Assembly: GCF_000003605.2 (NCBI RefSeq)
Contig: NW_003114962.1
Coordinates: forward strand, 12,308-69,444
Origin: Saccoglossus kowalevskii
Lineage: Eukaryota; Hemichordata; Enteropneusta; Harrimaniidae
Length of the DNA: 57,137 bases
Direction of reading: 5' to 3'
Positions 23,885 to 34,790 of the stretch are shown here, one piece after another; the stretch's first letter is position 1, and each line of letters opens with the position of its first letter. The notes under the pieces are model-generated. The model had not been told where the DNA came from and did not search any database. It saw nothing but the letters and a program-made list of their open reading frames with translations. Both the position numbers and the translations under genes were made by a program.

Positions 23885-26800
23885 CAGGTTTTCATTAAGC
23901 CCTCGATAATAAGACTCCGATGCGCAACTATTGGTTTTTGAGCTTCTTACATGATTCTTACATGATATCTATTTCCCGTTTCAATGTATTAATTATATGT
24001 GTTATAAAAACCCAAACAGCCTCATTGGAAATATAACACTTTAGTACTAACCGATTTTTTTTATTTCGCACTTTACATCAAATGTATAATTTCACACTTT
24101 ATTATATATTGAGTTTGATATCGTTGTTGTGAAATGTATAATCTTTGTCCAAATCACCCCTCCCCGTCTTACATGGTACTAGTGTATTATGGATCGAATC
24201 GTACTTCATTGTGATTTGCGCATGTAGCTTTCTTTTCAAAATATTTATCTATTTTATGTAAATATCTCTTATAAGTGGATAACAACACCAACAACAATAA
24301 CGGAACGTTCTCTTCCTTTTTGGCACTAGCACATTTTGCTGTCTTTTTATATCAGCGAAAGTATGCTAGTGGCAAGCAGGACGTCATCGACCTTTCATCC
24401 GGGTACTTCGGTCAGTCTGAGCTGGGACGCCACCACTTAGAACAGCATGCCAAGCTAGTGCGGCGGTGTCTGTATCTCATCTCCCAGTCGCTTTTGACGT
24501 AGTTCAGTCGTCATATAATGATGGTTCTAATCGTTTTTTGTCTCTGGTGTGGCATGACTTTCTTCTGTGTGACGATCGTCGTTTGGCAGATTTACCCGTT
24601 ATCGTTCTGATTCGTAACGGTCAGACTAAACTTATGAGACATAACCGGCAGTGTTTAGTGTCTGGTGACAATTATTGGTCCCCTATCATGTCGCCAAGCC
24701 TTGTCCTTTTTGAAAAAAAAAACTGCTTTTCGTTGTGTTTGGCAATAGATAGAATTCACACTGTGTACACTGATCAGTGGTTCTGCTTTTGCCAACTACA
24801 GCGTGTAAGCGCGTTGTCAACGTGTTCCCTAGCAACACTAAAAAAGAGGTAACTATTCGGTTTTTCGTATTTTTGTATTAATAACGTCATCTGCAATATT
24901 CCCTTTTACTGTCAATTTTGTAACGGTTATCTTTGTGACTGATGGTTTTTTGTCTGGTCGCTTGTCTGACTGCATGCGCGGTACGTGTAACGCCCAAATT
25001 GTGATTATATATTTGTTACAGATAAAAATTTGTTTTTATAGTAGAAAAAAATACAATTACAATTATTATAAAATTTTGTAAATTTAGGCGCGATAAGTTG
25101 GTGTACATTATAATATTTACGGGTAGTAGTGTCCATTTTTGTTTGTCTCGTTTGTCTGCAAATACTAAAAACGTTATCGTACGTATCTAACTAGCCTCTC
25201 ACCATTTATGTTCTTTTCATTTTACTTTCTCAGATACAAATAATTGACGTCATCACTACATTCAACGAAACACATCGAATACTGGGTCGTCGCGTCCATG
25301 TCTGCGATAGTAGTTGAAAGCCGAAATGGACAAAATAACCATCACCAGAAACTGCTATACTTTTTTTTTCAACAACTTAATGCGATGCGAGCCGTGGATT
25401 GGTATCGATTAATGTGTGTTTGTAGACTGTCGTAGATTTTATGATAAATCATTCAATGTACATTATCTCCCATTACGCCAATGTCTTTCAAGTTTGCATC
25501 GTTACGCCGGTGTAATTTAGAAGATATAATTTTGTATGAAGAATATATTTTCTGCTATTAAATATATTTTGATCTTCAACTTCAACTTGCCTGTGAACGA
25601 GAATTAGGACGCATTTATTTAATATTTTAATTTGAATGTATTCAATTTGTCCGATAGGCTATATAATTTATTGTCGTCTTCCCGGTCGAGATTTGGGAAA
25701 CCAGTGTAACCAGTTTTAACAGGGCGAGTGCCACACGATATATTGTCTGATCGCTCACACGCTAAACATGCTCATGTTTTTTTTTTAAATGAATTTTATA
25801 ATGAAATACAGGTAATTGTATATTCATGTTTTTATTTCAATTATTTTTCTACGTTAAAAATAAGAATTGTTACAAAATAACTACGGATGTTCCTTCAAGA
25901 GATAACTGGAATTATACGGCCACTAACAGCTTCATTAAACGGTTATTTGATGTTACAAAACTTGTTTGCTTTATTTTTATATCAGTTATATAACGAAACA
26001 CTGTCTAACTCCGGATATTAACTGCACATATTTATACGTGGAAACATAACCGAACAAGTTATAGCTTATTTAAAACTACTGTTTCCCAAGTGTTAGGGAA
26101 TGGCCGGCGGGTCTGTCTCGAACTCCCCACAACACGCCTCTCAACTCTTGGTTCAGGAAGCACTGCGACATTTGATTGGCGATTGCTGAATTTAGTACAT
26201 GCTGCACATGCCACAAAATATAAACAAATAATACATTTAGATAGCAAGGGAAATATGGTTGTCATATTTCAAGGTTTTTTGCATTTGCTGTAAAAGGCGT
26301 TATAAATATGAAACCGGAATCAGTTCTATAAATAGAAAGAGACATTAATTTGAATAAAAATCCATGAGAATCTCATCGTCTGAATAATTTATATCGAAAT
26401 GTTTTTTCTGTATGCATAATTAATTGTATCATTGTTCTTAATGTATTTTCCACTTCGCATTGAAATGTACAACATTTGTAAATGTTTAGCAATGATGGAG
26501 ATTGAATTTTGTCGTGAAATCTTGACTAATGTAATTCTTATATAGCCTTGCCGTGTTACGACATTTGGATCGCGCTCAATTCGCGTAGAAAATTGGTTTG
26601 TGGAGAGACTTAGTTTGTTTGGATGGCAATAGAGAGTTACCGTATTCCGTATTTTTCTTTCGTGAAGTCAACGATACTGGAACATTATGCAGTTATGACA
26701 CATTTATTTTCAGAAGTATGTGTATAACATATTTTATTTTATGTATTATGCGTATCTTGTGATGGAACATGAGTCTATATATTCCTATACGCACATTCTT

Positions 26801-27945
26801 TATTGCAGACAGTCGACCCCTTTTTACTTTATCTCTCTGTTTGTCTTAATGGAAGTGCGTTGGTTTTCCTCGTCTTTAGATTTATCTATAGAAAGAAATA
26901 TCCATTCATCACCGTTTGATCACCGGCGACATTTTCTGTGGATTTTTAAAATCATTGCAAAAAAAACGACTACCCTGGGGGTACCCTTGTCGAAATCAGA
27001 TCATGCGCAGCTCTAATGGTGGCGAGGTATTGCCGCAGAAGTCTCACAGTGTGTGTAGGCATTGCTGCCATCAATCTTGTTGGTTCTACGTCACAACTGG
27101 TTAGCTGAGTGACCCCAGGCCAATGATCCACGATGGAAAATGAGAGAGAAATTTGTAAAAACCATTATGTCCATATTTTGGGCGATGTATTCAGGAGCTT
27201 ACCCTATATATGTCGTGGTAACAAATTTGTTTGAATTTGTAAACGATTAAAATGTCCTTAATCAATTTTGATTATTGAATGAACGACATCACGCCATATT
27301 CTAGAATACGCTTACGCCCTCTATCGGTGGGCATTTACGAATGACTTTACAGTTGACTACAGGGGGCGTAATCGCTGTTCGTACACAAGAACATGAGTGC
27401 ATACTGAGGTTAGGGCATGTGCTTCCAATAAAACTCATTAAACCTTGGTTAAAATATACGAAACTAAATTGTTTAGTCGCAATTATTCATATACAATTGT
27501 TGGCTCATATCATTGGGTCACTGCGATACACACGTGTCTATATTACAAACTTAACTACCGAAATATCGACGGATGAGTTTTAAACAACAGAGGCAACAAT
27601 CCAATAGATATACATAATAGATATAAATAATATCTAAAAAAAAAACAGGAGAGGGCGTGAATTAACTATGTATATTAACATTAAGGCTGGACTGAGCTGA
27701 AATGCACATCAGACTCTTGACTAGCATTAGGTCATTTCCTTGTTTATAGAATGACTAATAGTTTACTCATGCTACCACAATTCTAAAAGCAATGCATGAC
27801 GGGATACATTGTGGTGTAAGACAAATACTAGTATTATTTTGTCGATATCGACGCCAGGTTTGTATCAGTATATCTCACGAACATATCTTTGAAATTTGAT
27901 TTTTGACCAGTTTGCTCTAAATTCAGATTGCCGACAATACGACCT
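23885..27945. other. Non-coding stretch
   Basis: About 4 kb with no recognisable gene. Short frames near 24,275-24,852 and 26,720-27,016 lack domains. One CRE palindrome TGACGTCA lies at 25,245-25,252. Confidence 0.45.
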
Positions 27946-27948
27946 TAA

Positions 27949-28332
27949 GGCCAGACATTTTTATTCCTTGTTTCTCGAGTTTCTACAAGGCAATTTTTTT
28001 TAGGAGGGCGGAAAAAAATAAAAAAATTTTTTTTTTCATTAGATTTGTGTGATTCTCAAAGAATTGTAAGTGAGATCATTGATCGGAGAGAAGAAATGAA
28101 ATAAAATTGTATTCCATGTATAACCTTGTTTCTCATATGCTCGAGACTTCGGTACTTTGATCATGATACTCCAACGAAAATGCAACTTGGGTTTGTTATG
28201 CGGCGGGCGGAAAAATGAATATAAAAATAAGTTATTTTTAGCAACTTTTTGCACTTACACTTATTTTTATTTCATTTTCGGCTCCTGTTCATTCGGCGGG
28301 TTCGCGAAATAAGGGATAATAGAAGTCTGGCC
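27949..28332. mobile_element. 384-bp MITE with terminal inverted repeats and TAA target duplication
   Basis: The left end reads GGCCAGACATTTTTATTCCT. The right end, read on the other strand, gives GGCCAGACTTCTATTATCCC, and similarity continues for about 30 bases through TTGTTTCTCGAG against TTATTTCGCGAA. Both ends are flanked by TAA (27,946-27,948 and 28,333-28,335). A 3-bp TWA duplication is characteristic of PIF/Harbinger transposons, so this is probably a non-autonomous member. There is no transposase gene inside. The interior is AT-rich with two GGGCGGAAAAA motifs. Confidence 0.75.
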
Positions 28333-28335
28333 TAA

Positions 28336-29553
28336 CTACCGAGTTTGTTTACGTGTGGACCAATGGAAACTCTGGGGCGATGACAAATAACTATGCAAAA
28401 TTTGTGTTTACCTTGATTTGGTCTGGTGCTATTTTTTCTTCTGTGATGAATTATCTGTGTTTTTTTTATAATTCCCACTGTGTGCGAGATTTTTTTCTCT
28501 GTTATTTATCCCTGTGTATGATTTGTTCCATTATGTTTTCCTTTGATGTATTTCAATTCTTCCATCGCCCTCTCTCGGAGTTTGTAATGGTCAACTTCTT
28601 ACCCGAAGTTCGAATACGCGCTGGGTGAAGACTGTGGTGTTTTGATGTTATATAAATTCCACCACCCCAAGTCGTTATGTCCAAGTTTTGTATAAATAAA
28701 ACGAGTTACTTTGCATGCGTTGTATGCGTCGCTCGTTACAAACATCGAACACGACGTGGCGCGACGCTTACGCTGGTTTAATAGATTATTAACACCATAG
28801 TATTGGGTGGGCGGACATTTAACCGGCTATAATCGTGGCCTAAAATTGTCCAAACACTGTGTGGTGAATTTTATGTGCTTACACCGGCACAACCGGGACA
28901 CAACATCCACCAAGTAGTATTTCAATAGTTTAAAAACCTATATAAGAACTACAGCTAAGAATAACTCCATTGAATCATGCCGCATTATGTCCGCCACGCA
29001 TAACAATAAATATACCTTCACACCTACATATTTGGGTCATGGTTTGTAAAAGATTATCAAAAAAAATGAACCCGAACATGTATGACAGGTGGCTGTTGGT
29101 TTAGCAGAAAGCGCCCTCATAAGATGTTAGATTAGCATGACCGCCCAAAACACACACGCTGTTCAATACTAGTAATACTGAGACAGATAGGATGCAGGTA
29201 AATAAGAGTTGAATACATGAACGTGTATAAAATAATACGTTACATCTTTTAGAGCATATAACAAAATTGAATTCCACAATGTGTTATAAAACAAGACATT
29301 GCCATATATACACATATATATATATCCATCATGCTTCGATAAATTTACAGTTTTCATTGTATGTGTTCATGTAAAAACAGTTTACAACTGCCAACGTAGA
29401 TCATAAAATTAAGCATTACTCGTGACAGAAAAATGATTTAAATTTGAAAAACTGATCGACGTTCATTTAATCTAGACACTAAACCAAATTGACTATAGTT
29501 GCATTAATTAAGTACACACTGGCAACAACTACCTTACGTACAACAGTGTTCAA
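28336..29553. other. 3' flank of the long minus-strand gene
   Basis: No gene was recognised. Read on the minus strand this is the region downstream of the long ORF. An ATTAAA polyadenylation-like signal lies at 29,471-29,466, about 83 bases after its stop. (AT)n-rich sequence lies around 29,310. Confidence 0.4.
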
Positions 29554-32500
29554 CTATCTTGAAATGTGGTCGTTGTTGGCTTCCAAGGCCAATCGGACTG
29601 GCGAGTCATTGGTACGAGAGTATGACACGCCATCATGGCAGGTAGTACCTTTCGTTTTCGTGACGATTCCGTCATTATTGTTATTATTATCTGAGTGAAA
29701 TATGTTGTTGACGAGTTTTTTTGACTGTTGGTGGGTTTCCATGATGACCTCTATCATGGTCTGTATCATACCAGCCATGTTAGCGCCGCCTACCGGCGAT
29801 GAGTCCCCTGTGCTACTGGTTTCACTCATTTCGGTGTTTTCTTTTGTCTGTTCGTTTTCTGCAGGATTCTCTTTCTCGTTTTTGTTCGAGTTAGTATTTG
29901 TCTGCAGCTGGAACTTGAGCCACGAAGTGAAAGTCTGATTCGTTTCCGTTGGAACATTTCGGGACTCATTTGTTAGCGGTGACAAGCTTCGGGAATCATC
30001 TGTCGGCAAGCTTGGGGCTACATCTTGCGATTCATTTGAACTATCCGAACTCTCTGCTACGCTGGTCGCCTCGCTTTCAGTTTTTGGTTTCTGTTTTTCG
30101 CTGTCAGTAGAATGTGTGTATGAATTATGACGCCACAGCAGATTTTTCTTTGGCGGTTGGACACAGGGTACGCGATTGTTTTCATAGGACGGGGTGTGGT
30201 TACGCGTCTGTGTCGGCGTTGTTTCCATGGTGACGGGCGAACTCAGTGGAGTTTGACTGGGTGATGCCGTGTTTGATTCAGCCGGCTTTGCTACTTGACA
30301 AACTGGGACATCGCACGTATTCGTGGTATATCCATCGTATGTGATACCATTGACGTCGGTAGTCGATGGAAAAGCTACTGCGTTATCTGAAGGTCCACTA
30401 AAGATGCCTGGTGATGATAACTGACTTGTCTCTGATGACCTTCGTCGCCGTGCTCTCTTTCCTAGGAAGCTTCGTCTCTCTTCCCAGTCCTTTTTTGACC
30501 AAGGTCGTTTCCTTGGGATTTCATGTGCCTGGAGTAAACTGTCATTGGCTGATATCACAGATGATACCCTAGCATCCAGTGCGTCGCGAAGCGCCGGGTT
30601 TATTGATTTCTTGTCCCGGTTAGCGGATAAGTCGGCTTCTTTTTCCACACAATATTGTTCAGGCAATTTTATAGAGAGGGACTTTTCAGAGTATTCATCA
30701 TTGATGGGACTCGAAACGTAAGGTTTCATAAACGTCGGCGTCGATACTGGCAGCGCGGCGGTGTTGAATATTGGGTTGCTTCGAGGAGGTCTGCAAGAAT
30801 CCTTACATTTCTTCCAGCGCTCCCCGCTCTGTTCTCGTGGATCATTCGATTTCTTCATATTGTCGCTGTTTGGTTTATCGGTCCAGCTCTTTTGTATCTC
30901 CAGGAGCTTGGAGACGCTCAGCTGATTTAACTGTTCCAGAATATTGCGTGAGATATCTGAGGATTGGGCATTGTCAACTCTTGTTAATTTAGACATACCA
31001 GTTTGCCTAACATCGCGACAGTATGACAATGAGTGGTGTTTGTTGTGAATGTCGTTAAGGTCTAATTTATTATCACTAAAAATAGTTTGGGATGGTGAAC
31101 TTGTTTCAATGTTCACTTGCACTGCGTTTTGATGTTGAGTGTCGGTATTATGATGTATTCGTCCCAATGCCTGCATTCCACATGCGCTGTAACTTTCTTG
31201 GTACGCACCAAGATGTCGGTCATGTAATTTTCTCGAGTGTTTATCATGTTCACGCGGGACTTTGCCACGATCTGACTCATTGTACATATTTTGGGGAATT
31301 GGTTCCGACATCGTCGGGCGTTTTCCTGATGTAATTGTATTATTGCCACATAGCGACAAAGTTATTGGTGACTGTACATTCGCCTGGCCACTTCGTGTCA
31401 CACTTGTGCATGACTGATGCACGGGAACCCGTGTCCCTATGGTGTCAACAATCGCCGCGCGAGGGACCACTTTAATATCTGCTTCAGTAGAGGGCGCTCT
31501 GCCGATCACAACTGCTCGCAGTTCGGTGCAGCTACCATCTCTCGATATTAGCATGGAGGTTTTCTCTTGTTTTTCATCCAAATAAACGGGGATCAAAGTT
31601 GCTTCTTCTCGCTGTAATATTCCCTTGTAATTGTTGATTTCGTCTGGTGCGATTGTTGTTATTTGGTAACTTGTTCGCGGCAGAGGTGTCGGGGTCAAGC
31701 GCGGCGTAGAATTGGTGGGCGCATATATAACTGGCGTTGATTGAATTTCTTCTCGCGAAAAAGGCCCTGTGACTACGGGCTTTCGTTTGAGTAGCTCGTC
31801 TTTTTTAGGTCGAATCTCTGTTGGTGCGTTGGGTACCGTGGTTACAGGCGCCACATTGGTACGTGTGTTTGTTGTGCCGTGTAGTTGGGCCTCCGGCGAT
31901 TGTAATTTGTTAATACCGTTCTGGCCAACGTGTGAAACAACAGTTGGCATCGATCGGAGATTATCTGTGTTATAAGCTCGATTATTGGACTCACGGAGGA
32001 GTGCTCGTAGTACATCTTCGTGTTTCTGTTCCGAGATATCATTGGCTACCGCTGCTGGCGATAGTTGGACACGTTTGTTGTTCGAAGAGCATTCTTCCTC
32101 CAAAGAATTACGCTTTAGCAATATTTTCTTTGGATTGTAAACAACCGACTCTTCCTGTTCCGTAAGATAACTATATCCGTGTACTCCGCGACTTCTGAGG
32201 TTGTCGACCGGCCATTCAGCAGCTCCAGATAAATGATGATGTTGATCGTTCGTTAATATGTCTCTAGCCAATAACGCTACTGTTCCGTGGCCAACAGGCA
32301 CTTGCCAGGTTTTTGCTTTTCTCTTCCTCTTTTTGCTCACCTCGCTGTGGTTTGCAGAAAATTTGAACTGTCGCCAGTGAGGACTTGTAGTATCTATTTC
32401 TGATCTGCTGCGAATTTCAGTCGCCTCGGCAGACATGTCATTTTCCTCCTCGGTGATTGCGTTTCGAATTGTTTGGTTCAAGGGCGAGGGTGGTACTTGC

Positions 32501-32892
32501 GAACTTAGACTACACTTTCCAATGTCTTCCTCGCGTCGTTGGACAGTTTCAATTCCCCCCTTACTCTCGGATGCGTTGCCCGGTTCTTTTACATTAACGC
32601 CATTGTTTGCAACAGCAGCGTTGCTCGTCGGCGCGATCGCTGTGTGCTCCCTCGATACCGCGTTGACTTTCAATGGTGATTGGTAATTCACGGCGTGTTG
32701 CATGTTTTTCGCATTCCATACTGCGAGGTCTTTACTCCATGGGTTTGCAAACGTCATTCTAGAACCGACGTAATATTTATCATCGCGAGTTGTTTCCGAA
32801 ATGTTTGTCAATTCTTTTTGAGTAACTTTCTTGGTTGACAAATCCAGGGGTGTCATTATGCTATCGAAAGTAGAAGGTTTGTCGTTCATCAT
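29554..32892 (-). CDS. Large Ser/Thr/Asn-rich, probably nuclear co-regulator-like protein, 1112 aa
   Basis: This uninterrupted frame is far longer than any other in the window and has a coding-like composition. The start is the first in-frame ATG after a TAG at 32,998-33,000, and an ATG-ATG pair opens the protein. Visible motifs are a CtBP-type PLDLS at residues 15-19 followed by TKK, a basic cluster KKRKRK (187-192), an LRALL nuclear-receptor-box-type motif (295-299), a leucine-rich helix-like stretch (651-664) and a second basic block from RKRPWSKK to ARRRR (794-818). An amphipathic-looking segment lies near the C-terminus (1038-1066) and an N5 run at 1069-1073. Most of the rest is Ser/Thr/Pro/Asn/Gln-rich and probably disordered. 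There is no zinc finger, HMG box, bZIP or homeodomain. PLDLS plus LxxLL recalls co-repressors of the NRIP1/LCOR/E93 type, but I recognise no family and assign no symbol. The exon may be spliced to others. Confidence 0.85.
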   Translation of the reverse strand: MMNDKPSTFDSIMTPLDLSTKKVTQKELTNISETTRDDKYYVGSRMTFANPWSKDLAVWNAKNMQHAVNYQSPLKVNAVSREHTAIAPTSNAAVANNGVNVKEPGNASESKGGIETVQRREEDIGKCSLSSQVPPSPLNQTIRNAITEEENDMSAEATEIRSRSEIDTTSPHWRQFKFSANHSEVSKKRKRKAKTWQVPVGHGTVALLARDILTNDQHHHLSGAAEWPVDNLRSRGVHGYSYLTEQEESVVYNPKKILLKRNSLEEECSSNNKRVQLSPAAVANDISEQKHEDVLRALLRESNNRAYNTDNLRSMPTVVSHVGQNGINKLQSPEAQLHGTTNTRTNVAPVTTVPNAPTEIRPKKDELLKRKPVVTGPFSREEIQSTPVIYAPTNSTPRLTPTPLPRTSYQITTIAPDEINNYKGILQREEATLIPVYLDEKQEKTSMLISRDGSCTELRAVVIGRAPSTEADIKVVPRAAIVDTIGTRVPVHQSCTSVTRSGQANVQSPITLSLCGNNTITSGKRPTMSEPIPQNMYNESDRGKVPREHDKHSRKLHDRHLGAYQESYSACGMQALGRIHHNTDTQHQNAVQVNIETSSPSQTIFSDNKLDLNDIHNKHHSLSYCRDVRQTGMSKLTRVDNAQSSDISRNILEQLNQLSVSKLLEIQKSWTDKPNSDNMKKSNDPREQSGERWKKCKDSCRPPRSNPIFNTAALPVSTPTFMKPYVSSPINDEYSEKSLSIKLPEQYCVEKEADLSANRDKKSINPALRDALDARVSSVISANDSLLQAHEIPRKRPWSKKDWEERRSFLGKRARRRRSSETSQLSSPGIFSGPSDNAVAFPSTTDVNGITYDGYTTNTCDVPVCQVAKPAESNTASPSQTPLSSPVTMETTPTQTRNHTPSYENNRVPCVQPPKKNLLWRHNSYTHSTDSEKQKPKTESEATSVAESSDSSNESQDVAPSLPTDDSRSLSPLTNESRNVPTETNQTFTSWLKFQLQTNTNSNKNEKENPAENEQTKENTEMSETSSTGDSSPVGGANMAGMIQTMIEVIMETHQQSKKLVNNIFHSDNNNNNDGIVTKTKGTTCHDGVSYSRTNDSPVRLALEANNDHISR

Positions 32893-34570
32893 CTCTTCGC
32901 AATTGATGTTAAACGTTGAGCGCGATGGTGTGTAACTATTGCCGTCCCAACTAAGACGATATAACGTCCCTATGGGATGGCACTCTAACGTATCGCACTA
33001 CTAGAGAGATACACGGCGTGACTTATACACAGCGAACTACAATAGACGTCCATCAGATTTCACCAGGTGTCACAGAATAGAACTGGCTGTAAATAGACGT
33101 AGTTCGGTAACCTTTTGGCATACATCCAAACTGAGTTACGGTCCGATTAAAGATGATCAGTACCCAGGTATGTTGATGTTAATCTCACTGACGCGGCTCG
33201 TGAACTCCGGAGATACACACTAGGTCAATAGCTAGAACAATCCGACATGCAGTTGTCGCCGCGTTCATACGTTCTGTGCTCGTCAAAAAATCACCTTTCT
33301 TTAAAAGTACATCCGTAAATTTTGTAGATACACAAAGATACTGGAAAAGGGAGGATCGTTGACGTGTGTAACTGACACTATAAGGGCTACACTGTAGTAG
33401 TACTGTTCGGTTTGCGGACACGGCATTTGTACGAGAAATTACTGTGATTCACTCAGTCTCCCAGCCACGCACTTCACTCTAAATCAAGATTTCAACAAAG
33501 TGACGCGTCAGACTGGGCACATACACAATTCATCATTGTGCCAGCCAATTGCTACGGGTTACTTATTTATTTAGGTCGAGTGGACAAAAGGACACCAAGT
33601 CTCCCGAAAGAGGAAATGGACCGTGATGCAAGTCTCAGCGTGAAACTGTTTACACGCCGAAATACATGAGTTGTCTGCTGCACATTGGATTCACTGCAAA
33701 CACAATCCATGGAAATAAAACAAGACAGACAAAAAACGCAATTTGCATTATACTGTTACCTTCCCGATGTTAGTGATTTAAAACTGTGTTATTTACGAAA
33801 TTCCAAAAAAAAAATAGACCGTGCTTCTTAACAAATTTAATTCTGGGACAGCTCACAGAAAACATAAAAGCTTAACAAGGGGAATTGCGTATAATAGAGT
33901 AGTGACGGCCCTGGCGAAAACACACCCACCAATGAAATATACATATGAATATACACGGACGTTACGAATTGAGTGAATATGGTTTATGCTCCACGTTTCA
34001 TTGCGTTTTTTTTTCGAATACCACGCAGGGTATCTGGAACCTTATCACATATCTTTGCTATTTAATATTGAGATCGGATGGTTTTACGTGCGACTGTCTA
34101 CACACATATTTTGTTAAAACAGGGTTGCCTGCATTCCCACGCACACATGTGTCAATAATATTACGGATGCCCCCCCCCCGCAAGAAAAGATAACTAGCAT
34201 TTGTCGCTCTGTGATGGTTCGATCATCGCGGGACAGTCCGTACCAGCGCACTTTGACCACTACTTCGTAATGTCATTGGCATCTAAATACGCGTCAATAC
34301 TCGTCTCCTCTATCATCTCGCTTCTCGTGGATTGACGTTATTGTTTGTCAGAGAGTAGTAGATGCAGTGTACGGACAGACCCATCCTTGACGCGAACACG
34401 ATACTCGGTTATTGACTTTGTAGGTCAACTGATAAACACCTCCTCTCACCGGGCCAGTGTTTTCAATAATACTCTAGTCCATTTACGTGTAACGCATAAA
34501 CGTTTCGGAATGTTGACGACTGACTGAACCGTACGGATTTACTTTTTCAAACTCCGGGAACTTTTAACGT
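32893..34570 (-). promoter_or_regulatory. 5' flank or leader of the long minus-strand gene
   Basis: On the minus strand the frame stays open for 35 codons upstream of the ATG, to the TAG at 32,998-33,000, without another ATG. An acceptor-like TTATATCGTCTTAG ends at 32,951, so an upstream exon could join at 32,950 and lengthen the N-terminus. Beyond this, to 34.57 kb, I see no clear promoter motif or gene. A C9 run lies near 34,170. Confidence 0.3.
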
Positions 34571-34790
34571 GGTATATATATATTTTTATTAGACGCATAA
34601 TATCCTTAGGAAAGGATAAAAAGGGTCTTACAGAAAGCAATTAAAAAAAAACAAAAAAAAACTACAATCTAAAAAATAAAACAAAAAATAAAAACTTTTC
34701 TAAAAAAAAAAAAAAAAAAAACAAGTCAAAAACAAAAAAAAAACATATGATGATGATGAATGATGATGATAATGACGATGATGAAATTAC
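34571..34790. repeat. A-rich low-complexity tract and GAT repeats
   Basis: 34,640-34,742 is nearly pure A broken by single C, G or T. It is followed by a (GAT)n-like run at 34,748-34,785. No retrotransposon body could be seen on either side to explain the A-rich tract as a tail. Confidence 0.85.

Noticed and set aside
29702-32686. Several plus-strand frames inside the long minus-strand ORF
   Set aside because: They are shadows of the real coding strand, with no domain of their own.
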